Of a stretch of 64,000 bases of DNA, positions 8,667 to 17,836 are shown one piece after another (position 1 is the first letter of the stretch; each line of letters starts with the position of its first letter). Location: positions 186,001 through 250,000 of the forward strand of contig JAIYAN010000015.1 of the NCBI GenBank assembly GCA_027489035.1. The letters run 5' to 3'. The position numbers and the translations under genes are program-made. Below the pieces are notes generated by a model, which was given only the letters and a program-made list of their open reading frames with translations, was not told the DNA's origin and made no database searches. Source of the stretch: Chitinophagaceae bacterium. Lineage in GTDB: Bacteria; Bacteroidota; Bacteroidia; Chitinophagales; Chitinophagaceae.

Positions 8667-10097
8667 CTACTTCACCACCACCAACTTCTTCGTAATAACT
8701 TTTCCTGTTAAATTGTTCGTGTATTTAATGATGTAAAATCCATTTTGCAAATCATTGAACACAAAAACGTTCGAAGAATTGTTGCTGATTTTCTTAATCA
8801 CACTTCCAGATAAGTTTATTATTTCAACTGAAGATTGCTTATTTATTTCATTCATACGAATGGTTACATTTCCTTTGCTTGGCATTGGATAAACTTCCAT
8901 TTCATCATCGCCTTTAATTCCTTTTAGCGTTTTAATAGCGCTATATTTGAAGCTGTTATCATTGTCTACAATTTTCAATCTATATTCAGTTACTTCAGAT
9001 GCAGCATTGTATTCGTTGAAAGCATAATTACTTCCTAGTGGAGAATTTTTTGCTACAACTGATCCTACTGTTTGGAATTTTCCAGCAATTTTTCTTTGTA
9101 TTTCAAATCTATTTACGTTTGATTCCATTGAAGTATTCCAAACCAATTCAGCATTTTTATTGTTTCTAGTACAACTAAAATTCATTAATGTTACTGGAAG
9201 TGGGCCTCCATCAGTAAAGCATACACGCACAGAAGCCAAATCAGTTTGATCTGTTTCTTCATCTGTCATTAAATAGGTAAAATCAAAAACACTTATTGTT
9301 GGATCTGTACGAGTTAGTGTAAACGTTCCATTTTCATTAAATGTAATTGTAGCTCCTCCAACTGTGGAACTATTTAAACCAAATGGACCATTTACAAGTG
9401 AGTATTCAATTTCTGCATCATCATAAGCGCTATCGTTTAAACTTACATTTCCAGTAAATATATCAGTTCCATCAGCTAAATAACAAAAATTGTCGTCTAT
9501 TGCATTTATAGTCGAAGTTGAATTGCATTGACATAATTCTATATTGTCTAAAATGTATTTTGCATTTGACGAACCACATGAATTATTACGTATTAATTTA
9601 AACATCAAACGGTAACTTGTTCCGTTTGGCAATGTACCATTGGTATTGATATTAACCCTTATTTGAGGATTAAAACTTGGTCCAATTTGAGGAATAATTA
9701 AATTAGTAACGCTTCCAATGATCACATTGTTTGCGTCAATCATTGAAATTTCCAAATTGGATGGACAATTAAAATTAGACCATGAATCACAATTCAAATT
9801 AGCGTTTAACCTAAAAATATCAAATGAGATTTTTAAAATACTATTTCCATTAGAAGTGCGTGTTGGCGTCTTAATTGTTATTTCACTATTTCCACTTGGC
9901 GTTACAATACCTTTATCGTTATCGCAATCATCTGATGGGTTATCATAACTTCTGATTTGAGCACCATTTGAAAGTGACCAACCTGATGGATTATTGTCAA
10001 AGTCCTCAAAAAAGCAGCTAGATGAATTCTGAGCGAAAAGGCTCGTAGCTAAAAATAAAAAAGCTAAAGATAAAAAAAACGAAATTTTTGAGTACAT
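8667..10097 (-). CDS. T9SS-secreted protein with C-terminal sorting domain
   Basis: Signal peptide; C-terminus VYPMPSKGNVTIRM...GFYIIKYTNNLTGKVITKKLVVVK typical of a T9SS type A sorting domain. Confidence 0.85.
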   Translation of the reverse strand: MYSKISFFLSLAFLFLATSLFAQNSSSCFFEDFDNNPSGWSLSNGAQIRSYDNPSDDCDNDKGIVTPSGNSEITIKTPTRTSNGNSILKISFDIFRLNANLNCDSWSNFNCPSNLEISMIDANNVIIGSVTNLIIPQIGPSFNPQIRVNINTNGTLPNGTSYRLMFKLIRNNSCGSSNAKYILDNIELCQCNSTSTINAIDDNFCYLADGTDIFTGNVSLNDSAYDDAEIEYSLVNGPFGLNSSTVGGATITFNENGTFTLTRTDPTISVFDFTYLMTDEETDQTDLASVRVCFTDGGPLPVTLMNFSCTRNNKNAELVWNTSMESNVNRFEIQRKIAGKFQTVGSVVAKNSPLGSNYAFNEYNAASEVTEYRLKIVDNDNSFKYSAIKTLKGIKGDDEMEVYPMPSKGNVTIRMNEINKQSSVEIINLSGSVIKKISNNSSNVFVFNDLQNGFYIIKYTNNLTGKVITKKLVVVK

Positions 10098-10333
10098 GTT
10101 ACAATATTAATGGTAAATAATAAAAAATCTTTGTGTTTTACAAAAAGAAACGGTTTGTGGAAGGGCGGCTTTTGAAGGATTATTGATTTACCACTGAAAT
10201 TCTTAGTTAAAATTCAATGCTCGAAGATATAAACACAAAAACTAAATTGCAATGTTTTTTTCATTTTTTTTAAAAACATTTTAAACTGTAATTTTAATAG
10301 AATAAAATTGGTAACTATTTTTTAGTTAATTGA

Positions 10334-10783
10334 TTGATTATCAGAAATTTGTCAAGATTTATCTTTATGAACATACTTAATAAAAAAATTTTTTTTATAT
10401 CAATCGCATTTTTAGGTTGTAAAACAACATCTAAAACAATGGTTACAAAAGTAGGCTCAGATAGAGACAAGCATGGCTGCATACATTCTGCAGGTTACAA
10501 TTGGAGCGAAATCAATAAAACTTGTTTACGGCCTTTTGAATTAAAAAATCAATTGTATAATGCAGATAAAACATATATAGCATCAGTTAATGTTTCTAAT
10601 GACGGGGAAAAAGCTGAGGTTTTTTCTAAAGAAGGTTATTTTTTAATGACGAAAAAAAATGATTCAACATTCGTACATCCAAATGCAATATTGAATTTGG
10701 GAAAAAATAATTGGATTTTTTCTGATAAAAAAAATATGATTGATTATGTGAATTTTAAACAAGCATTAATCCACACCCCCTAA
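10334..10783 (+). CDS. Hypothetical small protein with lipoprotein-like N-terminus
   Basis: 149 aa; N-terminus FISIAFLGCKTTSK resembles a lipobox; C-terminus overlaps the convergent LuxE-like gene by 29 nt. Confidence 0.6.
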   Translation: MIIRNLSRFIFMNILNKKIFFISIAFLGCKTTSKTMVTKVGSDRDKHGCIHSAGYNWSEINKTCLRPFELKNQLYNADKTYIASVNVSNDGEKAEVFSKEGYFLMTKKNDSTFVHPNAILNLGKNNWIFSDKKNMIDYVNFKQALIHTP

Positions 10784-11771
10784 TATCGCTGTTGTTTAAC
10801 CTACCAGCAATTTCAAAAGTACCATCAGAGTAATTAATGCCAGTGTCTTCCGTAGCAATAAAACAGCAACTATCGATATTTGCTAAATCAATTACATTCA
10901 CGACTCCTCTTTGCATTTTGTTTTCTTGTAAATCACTGGGGAGAGTTTGAAGTGGGTTGTCTTCTGATCGCAAAAGAATTTTCATCCATGGCGGGGTGCT
11001 GAAAATGCCGTTCCCAAAAGAATAAGCTTGAGATAATAATTCTGTCATGCCATACTCCGAATGAATTGCAGCAACCTCAAATTGCTTTATTAATGCTTGA
11101 TGTAAAGCTTGTTTGGTCATCTCTTCTCGTTTTCCTTTCATACCTCCGGTTTCCATAACAATCGTATTGTTCAATTTCATTGGAAAGTTTTCGGCAAAAT
11201 CCAACAGCGCATAACTTACCCCAATCAATAACGTCTTTTGTTTATTTTTTTCATTGCTTTTTATGATCTCATTCAACTTTATATGATCGTAAAGATGAAA
11301 TCCACTTAATCCGTTTTTACTCTTTTTGATTAAAGCATCTACCATATAAACCAAAGATGCGTTTTTGCGTTCTAAATAAGAAGGTAATAAGCCCAAAATG
11401 CAGTATTCTTCTATGTTCCCGTAAAATAAATTAAAGCCTTCAAGAAATGATTTTGTGTACCAATTTAAGTCCTTTACATAATGTTTACTGTTGATGCTCC
11501 CTGTTGTGCCACTGCTTTCAAATATCGCTTCTGCTTCAAAACTGCCTGTTGTAATTTCCTGGGTTTTGAAAAATTGAATGGGTAAAAATGGAATTTCATG
11601 CAAACTTTTAATCGTGCTTATATCTCTTGTGGTTAAATCACAATATTTTCGGAAAATGGCATTGTGCGCGTATTGATAATGAAATACCTCAATGGAAACT
11701 GCTTCGAAGTTATCTTTATTTACATTAAAGATGCGGCCTCTTAAATTATCATATGTCTTGACATTTATCAT
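10755..11771 (-). CDS. LuxE/PaaK-type acyl-protein synthetase-like protein
   Basis: 338 aa; AEAIFESSGTTGSINSKHYV, VMETGGMKGKREEMTKQALHQAL, HSEYGMTELLSQAYS: acyl-adenylate-forming LuxE-like motifs. Confidence 0.8.
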   Translation of the reverse strand: MINVKTYDNLRGRIFNVNKDNFEAVSIEVFHYQYAHNAIFRKYCDLTTRDISTIKSLHEIPFLPIQFFKTQEITTGSFEAEAIFESSGTTGSINSKHYVKDLNWYTKSFLEGFNLFYGNIEEYCILGLLPSYLERKNASLVYMVDALIKKSKNGLSGFHLYDHIKLNEIIKSNEKNKQKTLLIGVSYALLDFAENFPMKLNNTIVMETGGMKGKREEMTKQALHQALIKQFEVAAIHSEYGMTELLSQAYSFGNGIFSTPPWMKILLRSEDNPLQTLPSDLQENKMQRGVVNVIDLANIDSCCFIATEDTGINYSDGTFEIAGRLNNSDIRGCGLMLV

Positions 11772-11849
11772 TTAAAAGCAAATTTCATTAATTAATTTTA
11801 AATTGTAATTCAAATTGTGTTAAGTAATTTTATCAAACAATTTCCAACC

Positions 11850-12314
11850 ATGCAAAAAACGATATTTTTTATTATTACTTGTGTTTTATTTTTCTCTTGT
11901 AAAAAAGAAGATTTTAATACAGTACCTCAAATTGAATTTTTATCCATTACACCATCTTCTTGGTTAAGTGATGATCTAAGTTTATCAGGACCGGGACCAC
12001 AACTTAGTTTCAAGCTAACCGATGCCGAAGGCGATTTTGGTTTTCAGGATACATCCATTTCATTTGTATACATCCGTTTAGAAAACGATACATTAAATCC
12101 TCCCGATTCTTTGGCTTTTCCTGATTTGCCCATTCCAAACAAATCAAATTTAAATGTTGAAGTAAGTGTAGATATAACTAGTGTTCTTCCGCCGCCGCAT
12201 TTCCCAAGACCTTTTACCGATACGTTACATTTTGAATTGTATGTAAAAGATTTTGCCGGAAATAAAAGCAACGTAATAAAAACCACATCTCCTTTTTACT
12301 ACATAACACCTTAA
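11850..12314 (+). CDS. Hypothetical lipoprotein
   Basis: MQKTIFFIITCVLFFSCKKED lipobox; the ORF track begins upstream at a non-ATG codon (11817). Confidence 0.75.
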   Translation: MQKTIFFIITCVLFFSCKKEDFNTVPQIEFLSITPSSWLSDDLSLSGPGPQLSFKLTDAEGDFGFQDTSISFVYIRLENDTLNPPDSLAFPDLPIPNKSNLNVEVSVDITSVLPPPHFPRPFTDTLHFELYVKDFAGNKSNVIKTTSPFYYITP

Positions 12315-13141
12315 TGCGGGTTATACATTTTATATTTTCTCGTTCAATCTTTGTGTCTTTTTGTGCTGCTTTTTTAAGCGTACAAACTTTTATCTTGACT
12401 AAGATGCAATTGCAAATGTCAATTGTCACGCTGGTGTTTTTTCTAACTTTATTTTTTTATAATCTATATGCCATTTTAATCAAATGGCAAGTTGATATTG
12501 GGTATAAAAATCCAATTGTCCTCCCAAAATATGCTTCTAACTTTTTTTTGATTTTAGTTTCTATAATTTATGTTTTTGATTCGTTTTTAAAATCACCTCA
12601 ATTGATTCGCATTATCTTGTTTCCTGGGGTTGCCTCAATTATTTATCTTGGGTTAATGATCAATAAGGGTAAGTTCATTGTCATCAATAAAATAGGATTT
12701 TTAAAAACGATTTTACTTTCCTTTTCGTGGGCTTACACCACTGTAATTTTACCTAGTTTAGCAACGCAAAACGAAGTTTCTGATTTAGCGTCACAAGTGT
12801 TTTTTATGAGGTTTTTTTTTATGCTGATGCTGGGTGTTATTTTTGATTTTAGAGACGTGCAAAAAGACAGGAAAAACAATTGGTCAAGTATAGCAACGAT
12901 GTTCAATAAATCTCAATTGATTGGGGTTATGTTTATATTGCTTTTTTTAAATTCGGTATTTTGTTATTGGAATTTGAAAATTGTGGGAGAAATTCAACAA
13001 TTTATTTTGATGATGTCAACCGTACTTGCTTTTTTATTTTTTATCATTTCGTTAAAAAAAAGAAATTATTATTTCTATTATTTTTTGGTTGATGGATTAA
13101 TGTTATTTTCGTCAATAGCATCAATAATTGCAACATTGTAG
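12314..13141 (+). CDS. UbiA-family prenyltransferase-like membrane protein
   Basis: 275 aa polytopic; DFRDVQKDRKNN second Asp-rich motif; start overlaps the preceding stop (TAATG). Confidence 0.65.
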   Translation: MRVIHFIFSRSIFVSFCAAFLSVQTFILTKMQLQMSIVTLVFFLTLFFYNLYAILIKWQVDIGYKNPIVLPKYASNFFLILVSIIYVFDSFLKSPQLIRIILFPGVASIIYLGLMINKGKFIVINKIGFLKTILLSFSWAYTTVILPSLATQNEVSDLASQVFFMRFFFMLMLGVIFDFRDVQKDRKNNWSSIATMFNKSQLIGVMFILLFLNSVFCYWNLKIVGEIQQFILMMSTVLAFLFFIISLKKRNYYFYYFLVDGLMLFSSIASIIATL

Positions 13142-13169
13142 TTAATTTGTAAAATATAAAATTAAAATT

Positions 13170-14279
13170 ATGGCAAAAGCAAAAAAGAAAGCATCCTTAC
13201 TTGAAGATGCTTCGTACGATTTTTTAAAACATTATATCAACACGCCTTCACCAACTGGATTTGAAAGTGGTGGACAAAAAGTATGGATGAAATATGTAAC
13301 ACCATTTGTTGATGAAATGCATACGGATCCTTACGGTACGGCTTATGGCGTAATAAATCCAACTGCACCATTTAAAGTGGTAATAGAAGCGCATGCCGAT
13401 GAAATCAGTTGGTTTGTAAATTATATATCTTCTGAAGGGTTGATTTATTTAAAAAGAAATGGAGGAGTAGATCATCAAATTGCACCTTCAATGCGTGTGT
13501 TGATTCATGGTAAAAAAGGGGCCGTTAAAGCTGTCTTTGGATGGCCTGCCATTCATACCAGAATGAGTAATAATGACTCTAAAGAACCACAGCCAAAAGT
13601 GGATAATTTGTTTTTGGATTGTGGTGCTAGAAATAAAAAAGAAGTGGAAGCTTTAGGTATTCATATTGGTGCTGTGGCTACTTATGAAGATGGTTATGAT
13701 GAGTTGGCACATGATTTTATTATTGGAAGAGCATTTGATAATCGTGTAGGCGGTTTCATGATTGCAGAAGTGGCTCGTTTATTAAAAGCAAATAAAAAGA
13801 AATTACCATTTGCTTTGTACGTTGTAAATGCCGTTCAAGAAGAAATTGGCTTACGTGGTGCAGAAATGATTGCCCGCAGAATTAAGCCAGATGTTGCTAT
13901 TATTACAGATGTAACCCATGATAGCACAACGCCAATGATCAATAAAATCATTGAGGGCGAATGTAAATGTGGTGGAGGTCCTTCATTATGTTATGGCCCA
14001 GCGGTACACAATAAGTTGTTGAATTTTGTTCAAAATGTTGCTGATAAATCAAAAATACCTTTTCAATCAAAGACAGTAAGCAGAAGTACAGGAACTGATA
14101 CTGATTCTTTTGCTTATGCCAATGATGGTTGTCCGTCTGTATTGATTTCTATTCCATTAAGATACATGCATACAACTGTTGAAATGTTGCATAAAAGCGA
14201 TATTGAAAATACGATTAAGCTCATGTATGAAACCATAATTTCGCTAACACCAAAAACCAATTTGAGTTATTTCTCATAA
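13170..14279 (+). CDS. M42-family metallopeptidase (glutamyl aminopeptidase/endoglucanase-like)
   Basis: 369 aa; EAHADEISWFV, RAFDNRVGG, NAVQEEIGLRGAE, TDTDSFAYAN...SIPLRYMHTTVEMLHKSD. Confidence 0.92.
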   Translation: MAKAKKKASLLEDASYDFLKHYINTPSPTGFESGGQKVWMKYVTPFVDEMHTDPYGTAYGVINPTAPFKVVIEAHADEISWFVNYISSEGLIYLKRNGGVDHQIAPSMRVLIHGKKGAVKAVFGWPAIHTRMSNNDSKEPQPKVDNLFLDCGARNKKEVEALGIHIGAVATYEDGYDELAHDFIIGRAFDNRVGGFMIAEVARLLKANKKKLPFALYVVNAVQEEIGLRGAEMIARRIKPDVAIITDVTHDSTTPMINKIIEGECKCGGGPSLCYGPAVHNKLLNFVQNVADKSKIPFQSKTVSRSTGTDTDSFAYANDGCPSVLISIPLRYMHTTVEMLHKSDIENTIKLMYETIISLTPKTNLSYFS

Positions 14280-14288
14280 ACGACTTTA

Positions 14289-14320
14289 TCAAAAACCTAC
14301 ATGAATGTGTAGGTTTTTGA
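14289..14320 (+). terminator. Perfect 13-bp stem-loop downstream of the M42 peptidase
   Basis: TCAAAAACCTACA-TGAATG-TGTAGGTTTTTGA followed by TTTTTAAA. Confidence 0.85.
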
Positions 14321-14336
14321 TTTTTAAATATTTAAG

Positions 14337-14813
14337 ATGCAACCATTTGAACGCTACTTTTATTTATTGGGTAAAATCATTTTACTCATTTTAAGCATTT
14401 TCGCCACAGCGTTTTTGTTGCTAATTGGCTTGAAGTTTTTAATGCAGGGCTTGGATTATATTCCATGGTTCACGTATGGCTATATGTGTGTAATGCTGCT
14501 GATTCCGCCGGTTTTCTTTTCTACGGTGTTTATTATTTTTTGGAAACGAACCATCCGTTATCCAGGTAAAGTGATTCGAATAATATCTTTTGCTATTTTT
14601 CTTTTTTTTATTTTGGGATGGTCAACAGTTTTAATATCCGACTTTGTAATTTTTTTCAAAAACAATTTTGGAGATATTGTAAAATATAACGCCTACAATT
14701 TGTTGTATTTGTCACTTACTATTTTGTTCATTTTTATTACAGGTATTATGCAAGCGCTTGGAATGCCTAAGGAGATTGATTGGATGGAGAAGCATAGGAT
14801 GGGGAGTGAGTGA
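14337..14813 (+). CDS. Hypothetical membrane protein
   Basis: 158 aa with several hydrophobic segments. Confidence 0.7.
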   Translation: MQPFERYFYLLGKIILLILSIFATAFLLLIGLKFLMQGLDYIPWFTYGYMCVMLLIPPVFFSTVFIIFWKRTIRYPGKVIRIISFAIFLFFILGWSTVLISDFVIFFKNNFGDIVKYNAYNLLYLSLTILFIFITGIMQALGMPKEIDWMEKHRMGSE

Positions 14814-14847
14814 TTAGGTATGTTTTTTATTTAAAAAATTAATTTCT

Positions 14848-15186
14848 TTATTTCGAAATAGCTAGTACATTTTTGATGTAATAATCTACAGTACTGCAAA
14901 AAGCATTCGCCTCATGATTTTTATAGATTGTCATGTATTTACACACTCCAGGCATTAGGTCCAGAAAAGTTCTATTACTTAGTTTGACTCCATTAGGTTT
15001 ATAAAGCCAGAATTTAAGTGCCGCTAGAGTGCCGATTTCATTGTTTTCCGCAATGTCCTTATATACCTCATCAATAAAAAATTCAAGGGTTACGAGTTCA
15101 TCAAGGGTAATATCTTCATAGATTATTGGGCAGATTTCTGCTGGGAGAATTTTCTTTAAAAAAATATATTTGTGATTGATTGCCAC
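14848..15186 (-). CDS. Hypothetical protein
   Basis: 112-aa ORF, plausible codon usage, no recognised domain. Confidence 0.55.
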   Translation of the reverse strand: MAINHKYIFLKKILPAEICPIIYEDITLDELVTLEFFIDEVYKDIAENNEIGTLAALKFWLYKPNGVKLSNRTFLDLMPGVCKYMTIYKNHEANAFCSTVDYYIKNVLAISK

Positions 15187-15704
15187 TCAAAAGTATGGGT
15201 TATAATTTTTTGCTTTTTGCTTTAGATTGGAAAGAATTTCTAAATAGTTTCATTGCTTTGTAAGGTTTATTGTCTTGTAAAAGATAACGACAACAATAAA
15301 TATGCAAGGGTATTTGCACCCCTCAAGATTACCCTATAATTAATCAAATATAAAATATTTTTTTCTTAATCTTTGACAAAAAAAATGAAAGAATTTATAC
15401 CGCTAATAGAATTTGTTTTGGATATAAATCACTTCAAAAAAATTAAAAATAAAATGGAGCAAGAAAATGTCAGAATACATTTTTAAAATATTATCATTGA
15501 GCATTGTATCTTACTTTTTATCCCTGAACCTATTTGTACCTCGACCATCATAACTATTACTGGTAAGAGTTTTAAATCGACCTCTAATAATCCTATTTAT
15601 TTCTAAAAATCTCCACCAAAAATTATAGCTTGTATTTGAACATACATTTCTTAATATTGCAAAAATAAATTTCATATTTTTTTGACTATATATTAAAGAA
15701 TTCT

Positions 15705-16475
15705 ATGGACATAATAAATTTGTTATTGCTGATTCTTGCAGGATTTTTAGGAGGGTTGTTGAATACCGTAGCTAGTAGTGGAAGTGCTGTTACTTTGCCT
15801 GCTATGATATTTATTGGACTTTCTCCACAAGTAGCCAATGCAACTAACAGGGTTGCTTTGTTGGTCGGATTTATTATGGCTACTTATAAATATCATAAGG
15901 CTGGGTTAGTGGATTGGAAAAGAGGAATGCAATTAGCCCCAATGATAATCATCGGTACAATTGTAGGCACTCTTTTTGTAGGCAAATTAAATGATACACA
16001 AGTAAAGCAAATGCTTGCCTTTGCACTTTTAGTGTCGATAAGTTTGATTATTTTAAAACCCAATACTTTTAAAGATGTAAATTCCAGTTTAGGCATCAAA
16101 CCCATTAATTTGGGTATTATTATCACGACTTTTCTAATTGGCATTTGGGGTGGCTTGATTGTTCTTGACATCGGCACATTTATGTTGATTGCTTTTTCGC
16201 TTCAACAAGGAATGAATCTTCAACAGGCTAATGTGCAAAAAGCAATTCAAATGCTTTTTGTTGCTGGGGTATCTCTAATTATTTTTCAATCAAATTCAAA
16301 AGTGGATTGGCAAGCTGCTTTGTTTTTGTCTGTAGGTAGCGTAGCAGGGAGCTATTTAGGAACTAAATTCACAATTAATCCTGCCCTAAAAAAATGGATT
16401 TATAGATTTTTATTGATGATAATTGGGGTTGAGATTATCAAATTGCTTTTTGATGAAATAATCAAGATTTCCTGA
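15705..16475 (+). CDS. Sulfite exporter TauE/SafE (TSUP) family permease
   Basis: 256 aa; GFLGGLLNTVASSGSAVTLPAMIFIGLSPQVANATNRVALLVG. Confidence 0.9.
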   Translation: MDIINLLLLILAGFLGGLLNTVASSGSAVTLPAMIFIGLSPQVANATNRVALLVGFIMATYKYHKAGLVDWKRGMQLAPMIIIGTIVGTLFVGKLNDTQVKQMLAFALLVSISLIILKPNTFKDVNSSLGIKPINLGIIITTFLIGIWGGLIVLDIGTFMLIAFSLQQGMNLQQANVQKAIQMLFVAGVSLIIFQSNSKVDWQAALFLSVGSVAGSYLGTKFTINPALKKWIYRFLLMIIGVEIIKLLFDEIIKIS

Positions 16476-16486
16476 TATTGATTATC

Positions 16487-17704
16487 CTATTGTGATTTTC
16501 CTACAAAATACCATTTGTAATTTCCATTAATATTCTCTACTCCCCAATAGTCAAAAGTACCACTGGCTCGATCTCCGTTTTGATTTAGCATAATATTTCC
16601 GGTAACACCTGCATATCCATTAGATGTGTTTAAGAACTGTTGTTGCAATGTTGCAGCTCCTTGAGGCAAACCTTTATTTTGTTCAATCATTTTAGTAATT
16701 ACGTACATAATATCGTAGGAGCACAATGTTAACGCATCTGCTTGGTAGCCACTTAGTGCGTAGATTTTTGACAACAAATCTGCATATTGGGTTTCGGCAC
16801 CAGTAGGCAAGCTAAAACAAGGACTAAAAAAATGCGTATTTACGGCAAACTGCGACGCAGCAATATTCGTCAGCAAATTCTGATTTTTAAAAAATCCAAC
16901 ACCGCCAAACCAATTCACACCCGATAATACTGGATCTGAAGAAGCCTGATTAAAAAGCAAGATCGATTCATCAAAAGATGTGGTGAGTACGCCAATTTGA
17001 TTATTAGAATATGAAGCAGACAAATTGAGAATACGACTTCTTACATTGGCAAGTATGGCGGAGAAATCAGTTGTGGTTCCATCAAAAGTTCCTTCCCTAA
17101 ATACTTGGCCACCTGCATTTGAAAATTGATTGGCTATGGCAGTCTCCAACCCCAAACTACCCACATCATTTCTTGAAATGGCTATCAATACTTGCTTTCC
17201 TTGTTGAATCATGGTGTTGGCTACTGCTTGACCTACAATTTGGTCACCAGGAGCGTACCTGAAAACCATATCATTGGGAATGGACAATGAGCTGGCGGTA
17301 CTCGAAGGACTCACCACTAAAATGCCCAAACTATCAGCAATAGGTTTGATGGCTAAAAGTTCTGCACTGGTTTGTGGACCAATAACCAACTTGCATCCAC
17401 TTCTTGCAATAGATAGCATGGCTTCATGAGCGAGTGTGGGATTAATTTGAGTATTATACACATCTAAGTCAAATCGGTATGGAATATTTCTGCTGGCAAA
17501 ATCAAGATTTATTTCATTCACAGCAGTTTGCAAAGCTGCATTTGAACTCAATCCTAGATATGCCAAACTTCCTGTTTCAGCATAAAGCGCGGCAATTTTT
17601 ATTGAAGTTGCCGGGATATAGACCTTGATTTCTTTTTTACAACTTACCGTAAACAATAAAATGATGACAGTAAAAAAAGCATAGAAATAACCACATTTTC
17701 TCAT
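16487..17704 (-). CDS. Type I periplasmic-binding-protein-like (Leu/Ile/Val-binding family) lipoprotein
   Basis: MRKCGYFYAFFTVIILLFTVSCKKE lipobox; VIGPQTSAELLAIKPIADSLGILVVSPSSTASSLS typical of Peripla_BP_6 proteins. Confidence 0.85.
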   Translation of the reverse strand: MRKCGYFYAFFTVIILLFTVSCKKEIKVYIPATSIKIAALYAETGSLAYLGLSSNAALQTAVNEINLDFASRNIPYRFDLDVYNTQINPTLAHEAMLSIARSGCKLVIGPQTSAELLAIKPIADSLGILVVSPSSTASSLSIPNDMVFRYAPGDQIVGQAVANTMIQQGKQVLIAISRNDVGSLGLETAIANQFSNAGGQVFREGTFDGTTTDFSAILANVRSRILNLSASYSNNQIGVLTTSFDESILLFNQASSDPVLSGVNWFGGVGFFKNQNLLTNIAASQFAVNTHFFSPCFSLPTGAETQYADLLSKIYALSGYQADALTLCSYDIMYVITKMIEQNKGLPQGAATLQQQFLNTSNGYAGVTGNIMLNQNGDRASGTFDYWGVENINGNYKWYFVGKSQ

Positions 17705-17780
17705 GGAGTGTAATTTTTTAGCAAATGTAAACCATTTCTAAAATGGTATAATTCTAACCTTTTGTAAGGGTTGAAAATAA

Positions 17781-17820
17781 TCAACTGAAATCCTTTATTT
17801 GTAAGGATTTCAAAGGTTGA
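17781..17820 (-). terminator. Stem-loop downstream of lon
   Basis: TCAACtGAAATCCTT-TATTTGT-AAGGATTTCaaagGTTGA just past the lon stop. Confidence 0.65.
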
Positions 17821-17836
17821 TTTGTATTATAAATTA

